Below are positions 8,687 through 16,781 of a stretch of 64,000 bases of DNA, piece after piece; position 1 is the first letter of the stretch; each line of letters begins with the position of its first letter. The position numbers were made by a program, and so were the translations under genes. The notes below the pieces were generated by a model. It saw only the letters and a program-made list of their open reading frames with translations, made no database searches and was not told the DNA's origin. Origin of the DNA: Roseibium sp. MMSF_3412 (lineage in GTDB: Bacteria > Pseudomonadota > Alphaproteobacteria > Rhizobiales > Stappiaceae); assembly GCF_030733265.1 (NCBI RefSeq), contig NZ_JASHJI010000001.1, positions 682,001-746,000 of the forward strand, written 5' to 3'.

Positions 8687-9694
8687 TCAGACACCGACTT
8701 TCAGATCACTGAAGGCAAGTCCGTCCGCACCCTCGTCGGTTTCGAACACGCGCGACACCGTCCACGTGGCAGTATCGATTTCCGCGACCCGCGCGCCATC
8801 CTGAGCGCCCGTGAACAGCGACTTGCCGTCCGGCGAGAACAACAGCGATGCAGGCCCGTGCGCACCGTGAGTTGCAAGATCGATTTCCGCTTTGACCTCA
8901 TGCGAAGACCGGTCATAGACGACCACCCGGTCTCCGTTCAGATCCGCCACGGCAACCGTTTCACCAGCGGGATCAAAACGGACGCGGATCGGCAGAAACC
9001 CGGTCTCGACCACGTGCTTGCGCTCCATCGTATCGACGTCGAACACGATGATGGTTTCGGACTGATTGTTGCCGACCCAGAGCGCTTTTCCGTCCGGGCT
9101 GACATCAACGGCTTCCGGGCCGGTGTCCGCCTTCACCGTGTTTATGGTCTCCATCGTCTTCACGTCGATCACCGAGACCTTGTCGGAACCGCGGCTGGTG
9201 ACGAAAGCGGTTTGATCATCGGGAGACATGGCCAGAAGATGCGAGCCGATCAGTCCCGTCTCCACGTGTCCCGTCACCTCTCCCTTGGCGACGTCGACTG
9301 TGATCACGTCCCGCGTTTCCTCGGTGGTCACGATCACGCTGTTGCTGTCGCCCAACCAGGCAATGCCGTGCGGCGCCATATGGGGCGAAATATCGATTGT
9401 CTTCAGGTGCTCGGCCGTTGCGACGTCAAACACGTTGAGCTCGCGGCCGATGTAGCCGTCTTCGAGATAGGAGACGACAACGACCTTGTCGCCGTCCGGC
9501 GAAACGGCCAGCTCATGAGGTGAGCCACCGGCGATTGGCCGTTGCATCTCCCGCCCCGTATCCAGGTCGATGAAGCTGACGGTTCCGGCATATTTGTTGC
9601 CGACCATCAGTGTCGCCGCGCTTGCGGAAAGGGCCGTACCGGCGAGCAGACACATCGCGGTCGCGGCACTGGTGACAACTTTGGTGAAAGACAT
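8687..9694 (-). CDS. Exported YVTN-type beta-propeller protein
   Basis: A 335-residue periplasmic protein with a Sec signal peptide (hydrophobic core LLAGTALSASAATL, likely cut after ASA). The rest is a run of ~40-residue blades with the repeated pattern SPDG-(D/K)-x-V/L, for example ELAVSPDGDKVVVV, DVSPDGKALWVGN and LFSPDGKSLFTGA. Family members often bind redox cofactors or act in surface adhesion, and no enzymatic residues stand out. The ATG at 9694 is preferred over a TTG two codons earlier because GGAGG lies 6 bases upstream. Confidence 0.8.
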   Translation of the reverse strand: MSFTKVVTSAATAMCLLAGTALSASAATLMVGNKYAGTVSFIDLDTGREMQRPIAGGSPHELAVSPDGDKVVVVSYLEDGYIGRELNVFDVATAEHLKTIDISPHMAPHGIAWLGDSNSVIVTTEETRDVITVDVAKGEVTGHVETGLIGSHLLAMSPDDQTAFVTSRGSDKVSVIDVKTMETINTVKADTGPEAVDVSPDGKALWVGNNQSETIIVFDVDTMERKHVVETGFLPIRVRFDPAGETVAVADLNGDRVVVYDRSSHEVKAEIDLATHGAHGPASLLFSPDGKSLFTGAQDGARVAEIDTATWTVSRVFETDEGADGLAFSDLKVGV

Positions 9695-9700
9695 GTTCAA

Positions 9701-9926
9701 CCTCCAGTCTGTTTCAGTCTTTGGACAGACACCCCCTTGTCTTTTCAGATCAAAGAAACATCCTGGAGATCTATTTGATTTCGATTTCCGTATTTCCTAA
9801 TTAAATTTCAGTAATACCCATACTTTTTGCGAATTAATTCATCAATGAAAACAAATATTACATACCTTTATTTAGTGAGCACAAAAAGCCGATGTATATT
9901 TTGATCAATTATTTCGATTCAGGCCT
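9701..9926. other. AT-rich intergenic region upstream of the beta-propeller gene
   Basis: This 226-base stretch is much richer in A+T than its surroundings. It lies between the VOC gene and the start of the propeller gene, both on the minus strand, and probably holds the propeller promoter. No open reading frame or clear palindrome was recognised in it. Confidence 0.5.
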
Positions 9927-10298
9927 TTACTTCGAAAGATCCTGCGCGAGCATGAGCGCATTGCCGTCCGGATCATAAAAGGTCGCGGTGCTGACCATGC
10001 CTTCAACGGTCTCGGTGTCACCGTCGAATTTCACGCCTGCCTTTTCCAGGGCGGTGCGCGCGGTCGAAATATCGGCGATGCCAAAAACCGGAACCATGTT
10101 CCCGGGTGCCGGCTCAACCTGCTCTCCCAGACCCAGCGTCACCCCTTCCGTTTTCGTCTGAAGTTCGCTCCAGCCGACTTCATCGGCATGATACAGAAGT
10201 TCGAAGCCGAGATTGTCCAAATACCATTTTGCGCTGGCATGCCTGTCGCGCACCGAGAGGGCCAAAGTGATTGTGTTTTCCAGAGAAACGACGGACAT
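9927..10298 (-). CDS. VOC superfamily (glyoxalase/bleomycin-resistance-like) protein
   Basis: A 123-residue small cytoplasmic protein with the two beta-alpha-beta-beta-beta modules of the vicinal oxygen chelate fold. The first begins ALSVRDRHASAKWYLDNLGF, and the second ends with FYDPDGNALMLAQ, whose Asn-Asp context is typical of the family. It may bind a metal or a small hydrophobic compound; no specific reaction can be named. It is divergent from the regulator at 10339 across a 40-base AT-rich gap, the usual arrangement of a regulated enzyme and its repressor. Confidence 0.82.
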   Translation of the reverse strand: MSVVSLENTITLALSVRDRHASAKWYLDNLGFELLYHADEVGWSELQTKTEGVTLGLGEQVEPAPGNMVPVFGIADISTARTALEKAGVKFDGDTETVEGMVSTATFYDPDGNALMLAQDLSK

Positions 10299-10321
10299 GT
10301 GACTTTCCTTTGTATCAAAAA

Positions 10322-10334
10322 TATATTAAATATA
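10322..10334. promoter_or_regulatory. AT-rich palindrome between VOC gene and HxlR-like regulator
   Basis: TATATTAAATATA is a 13-base near-perfect palindrome in the 40-base divergent gap, 4 bases before the regulator ATG. It is placed to act as an operator for both genes, but an A+T-only palindrome also arises easily by chance. No Shine-Dalgarno precedes the regulator ATG. Confidence 0.3.
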
Positions 10335-10338
10335 CTTT

Positions 10339-10875
10339 ATGGAATTGACCCTGCTTGTCAAGCTCACATCCAAGGCCTGGTCGCTGAAAATCCTGGCGCT
10401 GCTGCATGACGGGGCTCCCGGACGCCAGGCGCCGCTGGTCGCGGCAACCGGAGCCAGCCGCACGTCCTTTGCGAACAGCCTGGAGCATCTGATCCGGCTC
10501 GGCATGATCGAGAAGAACCCGGGTCACGGGCACCCGTTGCGGCCGGAGTTCCGCCTGACGGCGGAAGGTGCCGTCGTCGCGGCCATGGCGAGCCGCATCT
10601 TGAAAAGCGTGCCGGACAACGACGCGTTCTCGGTTCTGAAACGAAGCTGGGCCGTCCCGATCCTTGCCCTTACCGAAACGCCGAAACGGTTTTCGGCGAT
10701 CAAGTCGGATCTCGGGCCGGTCACCGATCGCGCGCTGTCACAGTCATTGTGCCTCTTGGAGGATCGCGAATGGCTGAAACGGGACATCGACGTCAGCCAG
10801 CGTGCGCCTTACCCGACCTATCTTGCCGTGAACCAGGGCAGAAACATCAACCAGGCGATAGGGCTCCGCATCTAG
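10339..10875 (+). CDS. HxlR-like double winged-helix transcriptional regulator
   Basis: A 178-residue protein whose two halves look alike. Residues ~9-85 (KAWSLKILALLHDG ... SLEHLIRLGMIEK) and ~98-175 (RSWAVPILALTETP ... SLCLLEDREWLKR) each follow the HxlR/MarR winged-helix pattern of W-x-x-x-I-L-x-L, recognition helix, then wing. Normal HxlR proteins have one such domain and dimerise, so this may be a pseudo-dimer in one chain. It probably controls the divergent VOC gene. The family call is moderate because similarity is judged by eye. Confidence 0.65.
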   Translation: MELTLLVKLTSKAWSLKILALLHDGAPGRQAPLVAATGASRTSFANSLEHLIRLGMIEKNPGHGHPLRPEFRLTAEGAVVAAMASRILKSVPDNDAFSVLKRSWAVPILALTETPKRFSAIKSDLGPVTDRALSQSLCLLEDREWLKRDIDVSQRAPYPTYLAVNQGRNINQAIGLRI

Positions 10876-10908
10876 GGGACGGCCCGAAAGGACAACCGGC
10901 CCTAACCG

Positions 10909-11994
10909 TCAGGCAGCTGGAAGATAGACTTTTCCACCAGTGATCGGCTCGGCAGCTCCCGTCGTTTCCGGGAAGGTCGTCGGCAATCCGGCTTTGAGCC
11001 GCGCGCCCAGAAATGCCATCGCCTGCGCTTCCAGGGCATCCCCGTCGATCCCGAAATCATCGGCCGAGACAACATCTCCGGAAAGACGGTTACGCAGGGC
11101 CTGCATCAGGACCGGGTTCAGCCTGCCGCCGCCGCAGACGAGCCAAAGGCGCGGCGGCCTGGGCAACAGACTTTCAGCCTTTGCAATCACTTCCGCTGTG
11201 AAGGTCAACAGTGTCGCCGCGCCGTCCTCAAGGCTCATGCCGTCGACGAAGTTGCCTGAAAAGCTGTAGCGGTCCAGCGACTTTGGTCCGGGCTCGGACA
11301 GGAACGGATGTTTCAAGGCGTCTGACAGGCGTGCTTCATCCGCCTTGCCCTTCGCGGCGATCACACCACCCGCGTCGAAATCACCTGCGTCATGCTGGCG
11401 AACCCAGTCGTCGAGAAGGGCGTTCCCCGGACCGATATCGAAGGCGAGCAAGCCGTCGCCGTCGATGAAGGTCAGATTGGAAACCCCGCCGATATTGAGA
11501 AAGCAAAGCGGTTCCCGGTCCACCCCGACAAGCGTCTTTGCAAGTGCCTGGTGATAGACCGGCACGAGGGGCGCCCCCTCACCACCCGCTTCCATGTCCG
11601 CAAGACGAACGTCGGCGATCACCGGCAAGCGAAGATCATCCGCCAACGCTTGCGGATCACCGAGTTGCACCGTCTCACCGGCTTTCGGGTCATGCCAGAC
11701 CGTCTGGCCGTGAAACACGACCGCGTCCGGCTGGAGCGCATTGGTATCGACAAACGCGCGAATGGCACCGGCGTGATCCGCCGTCACATCCTGCGTGATC
11801 TGCGGCCAGTCTTCGCGTCCCGCGCCTTTCCGCCCGGCCGCAGCCAGAACACGTTCGCGCGTTGCCGGCCGGTAGCCGGTCGTCTCAGCCGGGCCAAAGC
11901 GGCCAATCGTATGGCCATCCGTGGTGATCTCCGCCAGATCTATGCCATCGGCGGACGTCCCGCTGATGGTGCCGACGATCGACCAGCCGGTCAT
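10909..11994 (-). CDS. anmK: Anhydro-N-acetylmuramic acid kinase
   Basis: Phosphorylates and opens 1,6-anhydro-MurNAc from peptidoglycan turnover to give MurNAc-6-phosphate. The 361-residue chain begins with the ATP-binding loop GTISGTSADGIDLA, has the catalytic-Asp region in FDIGPGNALLDDW, and LVCGGGRLNPVLM near the C-terminus. The ATG at 11994 overlaps the transaminase stop in an ATGA, so translation is coupled; a 29-codon longer reading lies inside the upstream gene. In many proteobacteria anmK sits beside tyrS, which is absent here. Confidence 0.93.
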   Translation of the reverse strand: MTGWSIVGTISGTSADGIDLAEITTDGHTIGRFGPAETTGYRPATRERVLAAAGRKGAGREDWPQITQDVTADHAGAIRAFVDTNALQPDAVVFHGQTVWHDPKAGETVQLGDPQALADDLRLPVIADVRLADMEAGGEGAPLVPVYHQALAKTLVGVDREPLCFLNIGGVSNLTFIDGDGLLAFDIGPGNALLDDWVRQHDAGDFDAGGVIAAKGKADEARLSDALKHPFLSEPGPKSLDRYSFSGNFVDGMSLEDGAATLLTFTAEVIAKAESLLPRPPRLWLVCGGGRLNPVLMQALRNRLSGDVVSADDFGIDGDALEAQAMAFLGARLKAGLPTTFPETTGAAEPITGGKVYLPAA

Positions 11995-13343
11995 AAGGTA
12001 TCGGCCACTTTCTTCAGGCTTTGCTCGGCGATATCGAACATCTCGTGCACCTGCTGTTCGGTGATGATCAGCGGCGGGCAAAATGCCATGGCGTCCAGCA
12101 TCGCGCGCGAAATCAGGCCGTTTTCGTGGAAGACTGCGTTGCTTGCTGCACCAAGGGAACCCGGCGTGTCGGAATGGGCCGGGTGATGCAGTTCAGCCGC
12201 GCCGATCAGACCGATGCCGCGCGTTTCAACAACCAGCGGATTGTCGGCGAGCCCTTTCAGCCGCGCCTGAAACGTTGGTGCGATCTCCTTGACGTGACCG
12301 ACCAGATCGCGCTCCTCGATGATCTTGAGATTCTCCAGGGCAACGGCGGCGGCAACCGGATGCCCGCTGCCGGTGTAGCCATGTCCCAGAACGCCGATCC
12401 GGTGCGACTCGTCGGCAATCGGCTCGTAGACGGTGTCGTTGATCAGGAGCGCGGAGATCGGCTGGTAGGACGACGACAGGGCTTTCGAGAGCGTCATCAT
12501 GTCGGGCTGCAGGTTGAAGGTCTCCGTGCCGAACATATTGCCCGTGCGGCCGAACCCGCAGATCACCTCGTCGGCGACGAAGAGGATGCCGTATTTCTTC
12601 AGGATCGGCTGGACCGCTTCCCAATATCCTTCGGGCGGCACCACGACGCCGCCCGCGCCCATGACGGGCTCGGCAAAGAAGGCGGCGATGGTCTCGGGCC
12701 CTTCGGCCAGAATCAGGTCTTCAAGATCCTGCGCACACCGTTTTGCAAACTCCGCTTCGCTCTCGCCGTCCTGTTTCATCGTGCGGTAATGCGGACTGGT
12801 CGTGTGCAGGATCTGCGGCAGCGGCAGGTCGAAGGACCGGTGATTGTTCGGCAGGCCCGTCAGGCTGGCGGAAGCGACTGTCACGCCATGATAACCGCGC
12901 ATGCGCGAGATGATCTTCTTGCGCTCCGGCTGGCCAAGGGCGTTGGACCGGTACCAGATCAGCTTGATCGCTGTGTCGTTGGCTTCCGAACCGGAATTGG
13001 TGAAATAGGCCTTGGACATGGGCACCGGCGCCATCTCGATCAGCTTTTCGGCAAGCTCGATGGAGGGGCCATGGGTCTTGTATGTGAAGGTGTGATAATA
13101 GGGCAGCTTTTCCATCTGGCGGGTCGCGGCCTCCACCAGGCGCTTTTCACCGAAGCCGACGGCGACGCTCCAGAGGCCTGCCATGCCCTCGATATAGCGC
13201 TTGCCGTTGATGTCTTCCACATAGATCCCCTCGCCCTTGTCGATGACAAGCGAGCCAGTGTCTTCCTGGCGGCGGGCATCGGCATAGGAATGAAGTTGAA
13301 CAGCGATATCGCGGGCTTCGAGAGAATTCGGCAACTGCGCCAT
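11991..13343 (-). CDS. Class III (omega) aminotransferase
   Basis: A 450-residue PLP enzyme of the omega-amino-acid:pyruvate transaminase group. Motifs include NSGSEANDTAIKL (phosphate cup), FVADEVICGFGRTG with the Asp for the pyridine nitrogen, and LSKALSSSYQPISALL with the Schiff-base lysine. Several in-frame upstream codons exist; the ATG at 13343 is chosen because GAGG lies 6 bases before it and the N-terminus MAQLPNSLEARD suits the family. It is the first gene of a two-gene unit with anmK. The amino donor cannot be told from sequence. Confidence 0.88.
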   Translation of the reverse strand: MAQLPNSLEARDIAVQLHSYADARRQEDTGSLVIDKGEGIYVEDINGKRYIEGMAGLWSVAVGFGEKRLVEAATRQMEKLPYYHTFTYKTHGPSIELAEKLIEMAPVPMSKAYFTNSGSEANDTAIKLIWYRSNALGQPERKKIISRMRGYHGVTVASASLTGLPNNHRSFDLPLPQILHTTSPHYRTMKQDGESEAEFAKRCAQDLEDLILAEGPETIAAFFAEPVMGAGGVVVPPEGYWEAVQPILKKYGILFVADEVICGFGRTGNMFGTETFNLQPDMMTLSKALSSSYQPISALLINDTVYEPIADESHRIGVLGHGYTGSGHPVAAAVALENLKIIEERDLVGHVKEIAPTFQARLKGLADNPLVVETRGIGLIGAAELHHPAHSDTPGSLGAASNAVFHENGLISRAMLDAMAFCPPLIITEQQVHEMFDIAEQSLKKVADTL

Positions 13344-13505
13344 GAAACGCCTCATGTGAACTGGCTGAGTGGAAGATGAACCGGCCTGCTGCCACACGTG
13401 CTGCGTCCCGGCAATCGCCAAGCTAGTGCCGTCCAGAGCGCAGTACAACGGGAATCTTTTTCCTGTGACCGGCAACGTGGCGCGGAAGAGGTGTTTTCAA
13501 GCTGC

Positions 13506-13536
13506 AAAAACAAAAAGACCGCGCCGAGGCGCGGTC
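13506..13536 (-). terminator. Strong intrinsic terminator (minus strand)
   Basis: GACCGCGCC and GGCGCGGTC form a 9-pair perfect stem with a 2-base gap, followed on the minus strand by T5-G-T5. It lies 160 bases before the transaminase start, where no minus-strand gene is annotated upstream, so it must end a short unrecognised transcript or act as an attenuator in the transaminase leader. Confidence 0.8.
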
Positions 13537-13618
13537 AATGTGGCTGACGGCCAGCCATGGTCGGGAACCACAGCCCGTTCGTCGCGGCCGATGGGGGGGC
13601 AGAACAGGCACGACGAAC
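13506..13618 (-). ncRNA. Candidate small RNA or attenuator leader
   Basis: Read on the minus strand, three hairpins follow one another: 13618-13611 pairs perfectly over 8 bases with 13584-13577 around a loop containing seven consecutive C (13599-13593); TGGCTG/CAGCCA at 13557-13541; then the terminator at 13536-13506. A C-rich loop followed by a terminator stem is the shape of several alphaproteobacterial trans-acting sRNAs. No match to a named family was recognised, the 5' end is a guess, and a regulatory leader for the class III transaminase is equally possible. The rest of the 467-base gap (13344-13810) holds no gene I can support. Confidence 0.4.
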
Positions 13619-13810
13619 AACCGTATAGCCGGAGTAGGCAATCTTTCCGCGACGACTTTGTAATTTACCGACGGTTTTTTTCGTGCGGAATTTCTTTGTT
13701 TTATCAGTACCGTCTGTACAATTCTTATTTGGGCATACAATCGTGCTTTCGATTGTCAGCGCCAGCCAATATGCTGTCATTTCGTGCCAAATAGCCTGGG
13801 GGAGGCCGTT

Positions 13811-14836
13811 TTGAGCGAAGCCGAAGTCGATGCTGCATTGATCCGGGCCGCCGTGAAGGTGATGGCGAGCCGAGGCAAGGATTTTTCGGATGCGCTCGAG
13901 GCAGCGGGACTGACCCCTGAAGACCTCGAAGGCTTCGACCGCCGGGTTCCGCTCAAGAAATCCGATGCCTTTCTGGAACAGGCCGCCAGATTTCTCGATG
14001 ACGACCTGTTCGGCTTCGATGTCGGCAAGGCAACGCCCACCGGCACGTTCGGCGTGATCGCCTATCTCGGCATCTCGGCGGCGACATTGGAGCAGGCGAT
14101 CCAGAACCACGTCAAATACGTCAATATCTTCGTCGACAGCTACCGGCTCTCGCTCGCCAAGACCGAGACGACCGCAAAGCTCTCCTATCAGGAAGTCGAC
14201 CGGAGTTCCTATTTCAAGCGGCAGGCCAATGAAGCGGGCATGGCCGCAATCCTGTCCAATTACCGGTTCGGCACAGGAAGAATACTCCGGCCTGCCGAAA
14301 TCCACTTTCATCATCAGCGCGCCGAGGCGCCCGCGGAAATGAAGCTCTTTTTCGGCTGCCCGATCTTTTTCGGCAGCGACATGCACGGGATCGTGTTTCA
14401 TGCCGAGGATCTTGCAACGCCGCTGGTGCATTCCGACAAGGATCTCCAGGCGCTCATGTCGAATGTTGCCGACAGGATGCTGGCGGAACGGCGCTCCACC
14501 CCGAAAAGCTTTCTTTCCAATGTCGAGTTCCACATCATCGACGGTTTGCCGCGCGGACAGAGTTCGGCAAGCACGGTGTCGGCCAAGCTGGGCATGACCG
14601 AGCGCACCTTCGCACGGCGGCTTGCGGACGAAGGCACGACATTTTCGGAAGTCCTTGAGGACGTCAGGCGGAACCTGTCCGAGGAGTATCTGCACAAAAG
14701 CGACCTGTCCCTGCCCGAGATCGCCTACCTGCTGGGCTACTCGGACTCGCCCGCCTTCATCCGTGCCTATAAACGCTGGTTCGGTGTCACCCCCGGCGCC
14801 CGCGCCTCGGAAGTTCGCGGCCTGAAAGCGGGATAA
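13811..14836 (+). CDS. AraC family transcriptional regulator (OruR/ArgR-like architecture)
   Basis: A 341-residue regulator with an N-terminal Arabinose_bd-type domain (about 20-200) and a C-terminal AraC DNA-binding domain (about 235-335: VSAKLGMTERTFARRLADEG for the first helix-turn-helix, then IAYLLGYSDSPAFIRAYKRW). The TTG at 13811 is preferred over a GTG nine codons earlier because GGGGGAGG lies 5 bases upstream. It is divergent from the class III transaminase and is its most likely regulator, by analogy with AraC proteins controlling amine or amino acid use. Confidence 0.85.
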   Translation: MSEAEVDAALIRAAVKVMASRGKDFSDALEAAGLTPEDLEGFDRRVPLKKSDAFLEQAARFLDDDLFGFDVGKATPTGTFGVIAYLGISAATLEQAIQNHVKYVNIFVDSYRLSLAKTETTAKLSYQEVDRSSYFKRQANEAGMAAILSNYRFGTGRILRPAEIHFHHQRAEAPAEMKLFFGCPIFFGSDMHGIVFHAEDLATPLVHSDKDLQALMSNVADRMLAERRSTPKSFLSNVEFHIIDGLPRGQSSASTVSAKLGMTERTFARRLADEGTTFSEVLEDVRRNLSEEYLHKSDLSLPEIAYLLGYSDSPAFIRAYKRWFGVTPGARASEVRGLKAG

Positions 14837-14911
14837 CACTATTCCGGAACGATCAGGTCACTGAGACGCGCTCAGAGCCTTCATGTATCCTTGCGACGCG
14901 GGGAGCCGGCA

Positions 14912-15457
14912 TCAGTCCCCGCCGGACACATCCGGGATGTTCGCCGGTGTGACGGTCATTGCCTGAAGTGTGTAGGCGGTCGTTGCCAGATGGGTCTTGC
15001 TTTGCTGAAGCCGCAGCACACCGGTGACCCAGACAGGGTCGGCGGAAACGTCCAGCCCGTCCGGAAAATCAACCGCAATCACCTGGTCCGGCAAGGGCGG
15101 CGGCGGGTGGTTGCAATCCTGGCGCAGCGGCGGGATCAGCAGGAACGTCTTCACATCCCTGAATTCAAATTCAAGCGGGTGCGCGTAACCGGCGATCCGC
15201 ACCGCGACACCGTCCAGGCCTTCGGTACCCGGCGCGCAGGCTTCGTAGCGGCGCGACAGCAATCGCGCCGAGCCCGCCTGCTGCGCGCATTTCGGCTGGT
15301 TCAGGTAGTTGTCGAGAAACGCGGCGCAGGATGCCGGACGGTTTGCGCGCAAGTCCGCCCAGGACAGCGTCACCGGGTCCGCTGCTGCAGACCCGGGGCA
15401 GAGGACCATCAGCACCAAAGCGCCGAGGGCAAACCGGTCACTCCTTGCCCTGGCCAT
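14912..15457 (-). CDS. Exported DUF3299 protein
   Basis: A 181-residue protein with an N-terminal signal (ALGALVLMVLCPGSAAADP). The mature part carries the DUF3299 core: VRIAGYAHPLEFE, then FLLIPPLRQDCNHPPPPLP, then VWVTGVLRL, with a conserved Cys-His pair. The domain is OB-like and of unknown function, commonly next to ABC exporters. Here it follows the exported ureohydrolase with a 20-base overlap, so the two are co-translated. Confidence 0.75.
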   Translation of the reverse strand: MARARSDRFALGALVLMVLCPGSAAADPVTLSWADLRANRPASCAAFLDNYLNQPKCAQQAGSARLLSRRYEACAPGTEGLDGVAVRIAGYAHPLEFEFRDVKTFLLIPPLRQDCNHPPPPLPDQVIAVDFPDGLDVSADPVWVTGVLRLQQSKTHLATTAYTLQAMTVTPANIPDVSGGD

Positions 15458-16724
15458 GGGTCACCGTGAGCGGGCTCAGGTAATGCGGATCTGTCAGTCC
15501 CTGCTTGCGCATGGCAATGCCGGTCAGACACTCCCGAACCACCCGGTTGGCATTGAGGGCGGAGACATAGGTCGGGTCCATCAGGGGTGCGAGTTCCACC
15601 AGTTCGAAACCGATCACGTTCGATTCAGCGCAGAGCCGCCGGATGATCGGGAAGACCTCACGCGGCATCAGACCGCCGGGCTCCGGCGTCCCTGTTCCCG
15701 GCACGAAGGCCGGGTCGAGCGTGTCGATGTCGAAGGAGACGAAAATATACTCCGGCCCGTCATTGGCCTCCGCGATCACGTCTTCCATGACCGCGTCGAA
15801 CCCGCGGCGCTCGATCTCGGCCATGGTGTGATAACGGAACCCGTTTTCGCGCATCCACTCGAAGGCTTTTTCGTCCGGGTAGTAACCGCGTAGCGCGACC
15901 TGGATGAAGTTCCGCCCGTCAACCAGACCTTCCTCGATCAGCCGGTAGACGGGCATGCCGTGGTTGATGAGGTGGCCGAAACCGTATTTTCCGGCATCGT
16001 AATGGGCATCGAAATGTACCACGCCGACATTGCCCTTGCCGTAGACATCGGTCAGCGCCGCGACATCGGGATACATCAGCGAATGATCGCCGCCGATAAT
16101 GAAGGGGATGACGCGGCTTCCGTCGGCGTGCTGAACTTCCGCAACCTGGCGCACGAAGGACCGCACCGCGTGGATGGTGCGCTCCGTGCTCATCATGTCG
16201 TTTGGAGCGTTGCCGTAGTCCACGACCGTCATGTCCTGAAGCGGGTCGACCATCACGTGCATATGCGGCTGCCGTGCCCCGTAGCCGAGGTAGATCGATG
16301 AATTGCGCACGGCGTTCGGGCCGCGCGAGGCGCCGCGGGCACCGCTGCCCATGTCGGTGAAGGCGCCCATGATCGCGACATCGACTTCGGCGGCGGCGAG
16401 ATCCGCGGGCGTGAACGCCAGCGGCTGATGCAGGAAGGTCGGCAGTTGGGCATAGCCCTGGCCGTAGAACCGTGCCGGATCCACCAGCCCGGGTTTGCGC
16501 CCCTCTTTCTCGCCTTCGTAGCTGGGAAGCGGCGTGCGCCACGCATTATAGGTCGGGTCCCCGGTGTCGAGCGGAACAACCGGTTGTTCGCCCTCGCGGA
16601 TAGGTGCCTGCCTGCCCTCGTATTCGTGGCCGAAATACTGTGCGGATACTGCCGTGGACAGCAGCAGGGCACAGGTTGCGGCCAGGAGTGGCAGCACGGT
16701 TCTGATATTCGTGTCTTTGAGCAT
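15438..16724 (-). CDS. Exported arginase/agmatinase-fold ureohydrolase
   Basis: A 428-residue enzyme of the ureohydrolase superfamily with all the binuclear manganese ligands: GGDHS, the DAHYD of VVHFDAHYDAG, and SFDIDTLDPAFVPG. Family enzymes hydrolyse agmatine, guanidino acids or arginine, releasing urea. Unusually it starts with a Sec-type signal (LLAATCALLLSTAVSAQ) and a ~70-residue extension before the catalytic domain, so it probably works in the periplasm. The ATG at 16724 follows a G-rich ribosome-binding site. The substrate is unknown; agmatinase-like is the closest description. Confidence 0.82.
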   Translation of the reverse strand: MLKDTNIRTVLPLLAATCALLLSTAVSAQYFGHEYEGRQAPIREGEQPVVPLDTGDPTYNAWRTPLPSYEGEKEGRKPGLVDPARFYGQGYAQLPTFLHQPLAFTPADLAAAEVDVAIMGAFTDMGSGARGASRGPNAVRNSSIYLGYGARQPHMHVMVDPLQDMTVVDYGNAPNDMMSTERTIHAVRSFVRQVAEVQHADGSRVIPFIIGGDHSLMYPDVAALTDVYGKGNVGVVHFDAHYDAGKYGFGHLINHGMPVYRLIEEGLVDGRNFIQVALRGYYPDEKAFEWMRENGFRYHTMAEIERRGFDAVMEDVIAEANDGPEYIFVSFDIDTLDPAFVPGTGTPEPGGLMPREVFPIIRRLCAESNVIGFELVELAPLMDPTYVSALNANRVVRECLTGIAMRKQGLTDPHYLSPLTVTHGQGKE

Positions 16725-16781
16725 GTTTCCCCCCACGCTTGTTGTTTTTTGAAGGCGTCCGCCTGCAAAGATCGGAGACCG

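Noticed and set aside
13535-13750. A small minus-strand protein with a CPNKNC motif ending just before the terminator
   Set aside because: No ATG, GTG or TTG in a sensible position opens the frame and no ribosome-binding site is seen. The hairpin structure explains the region better.
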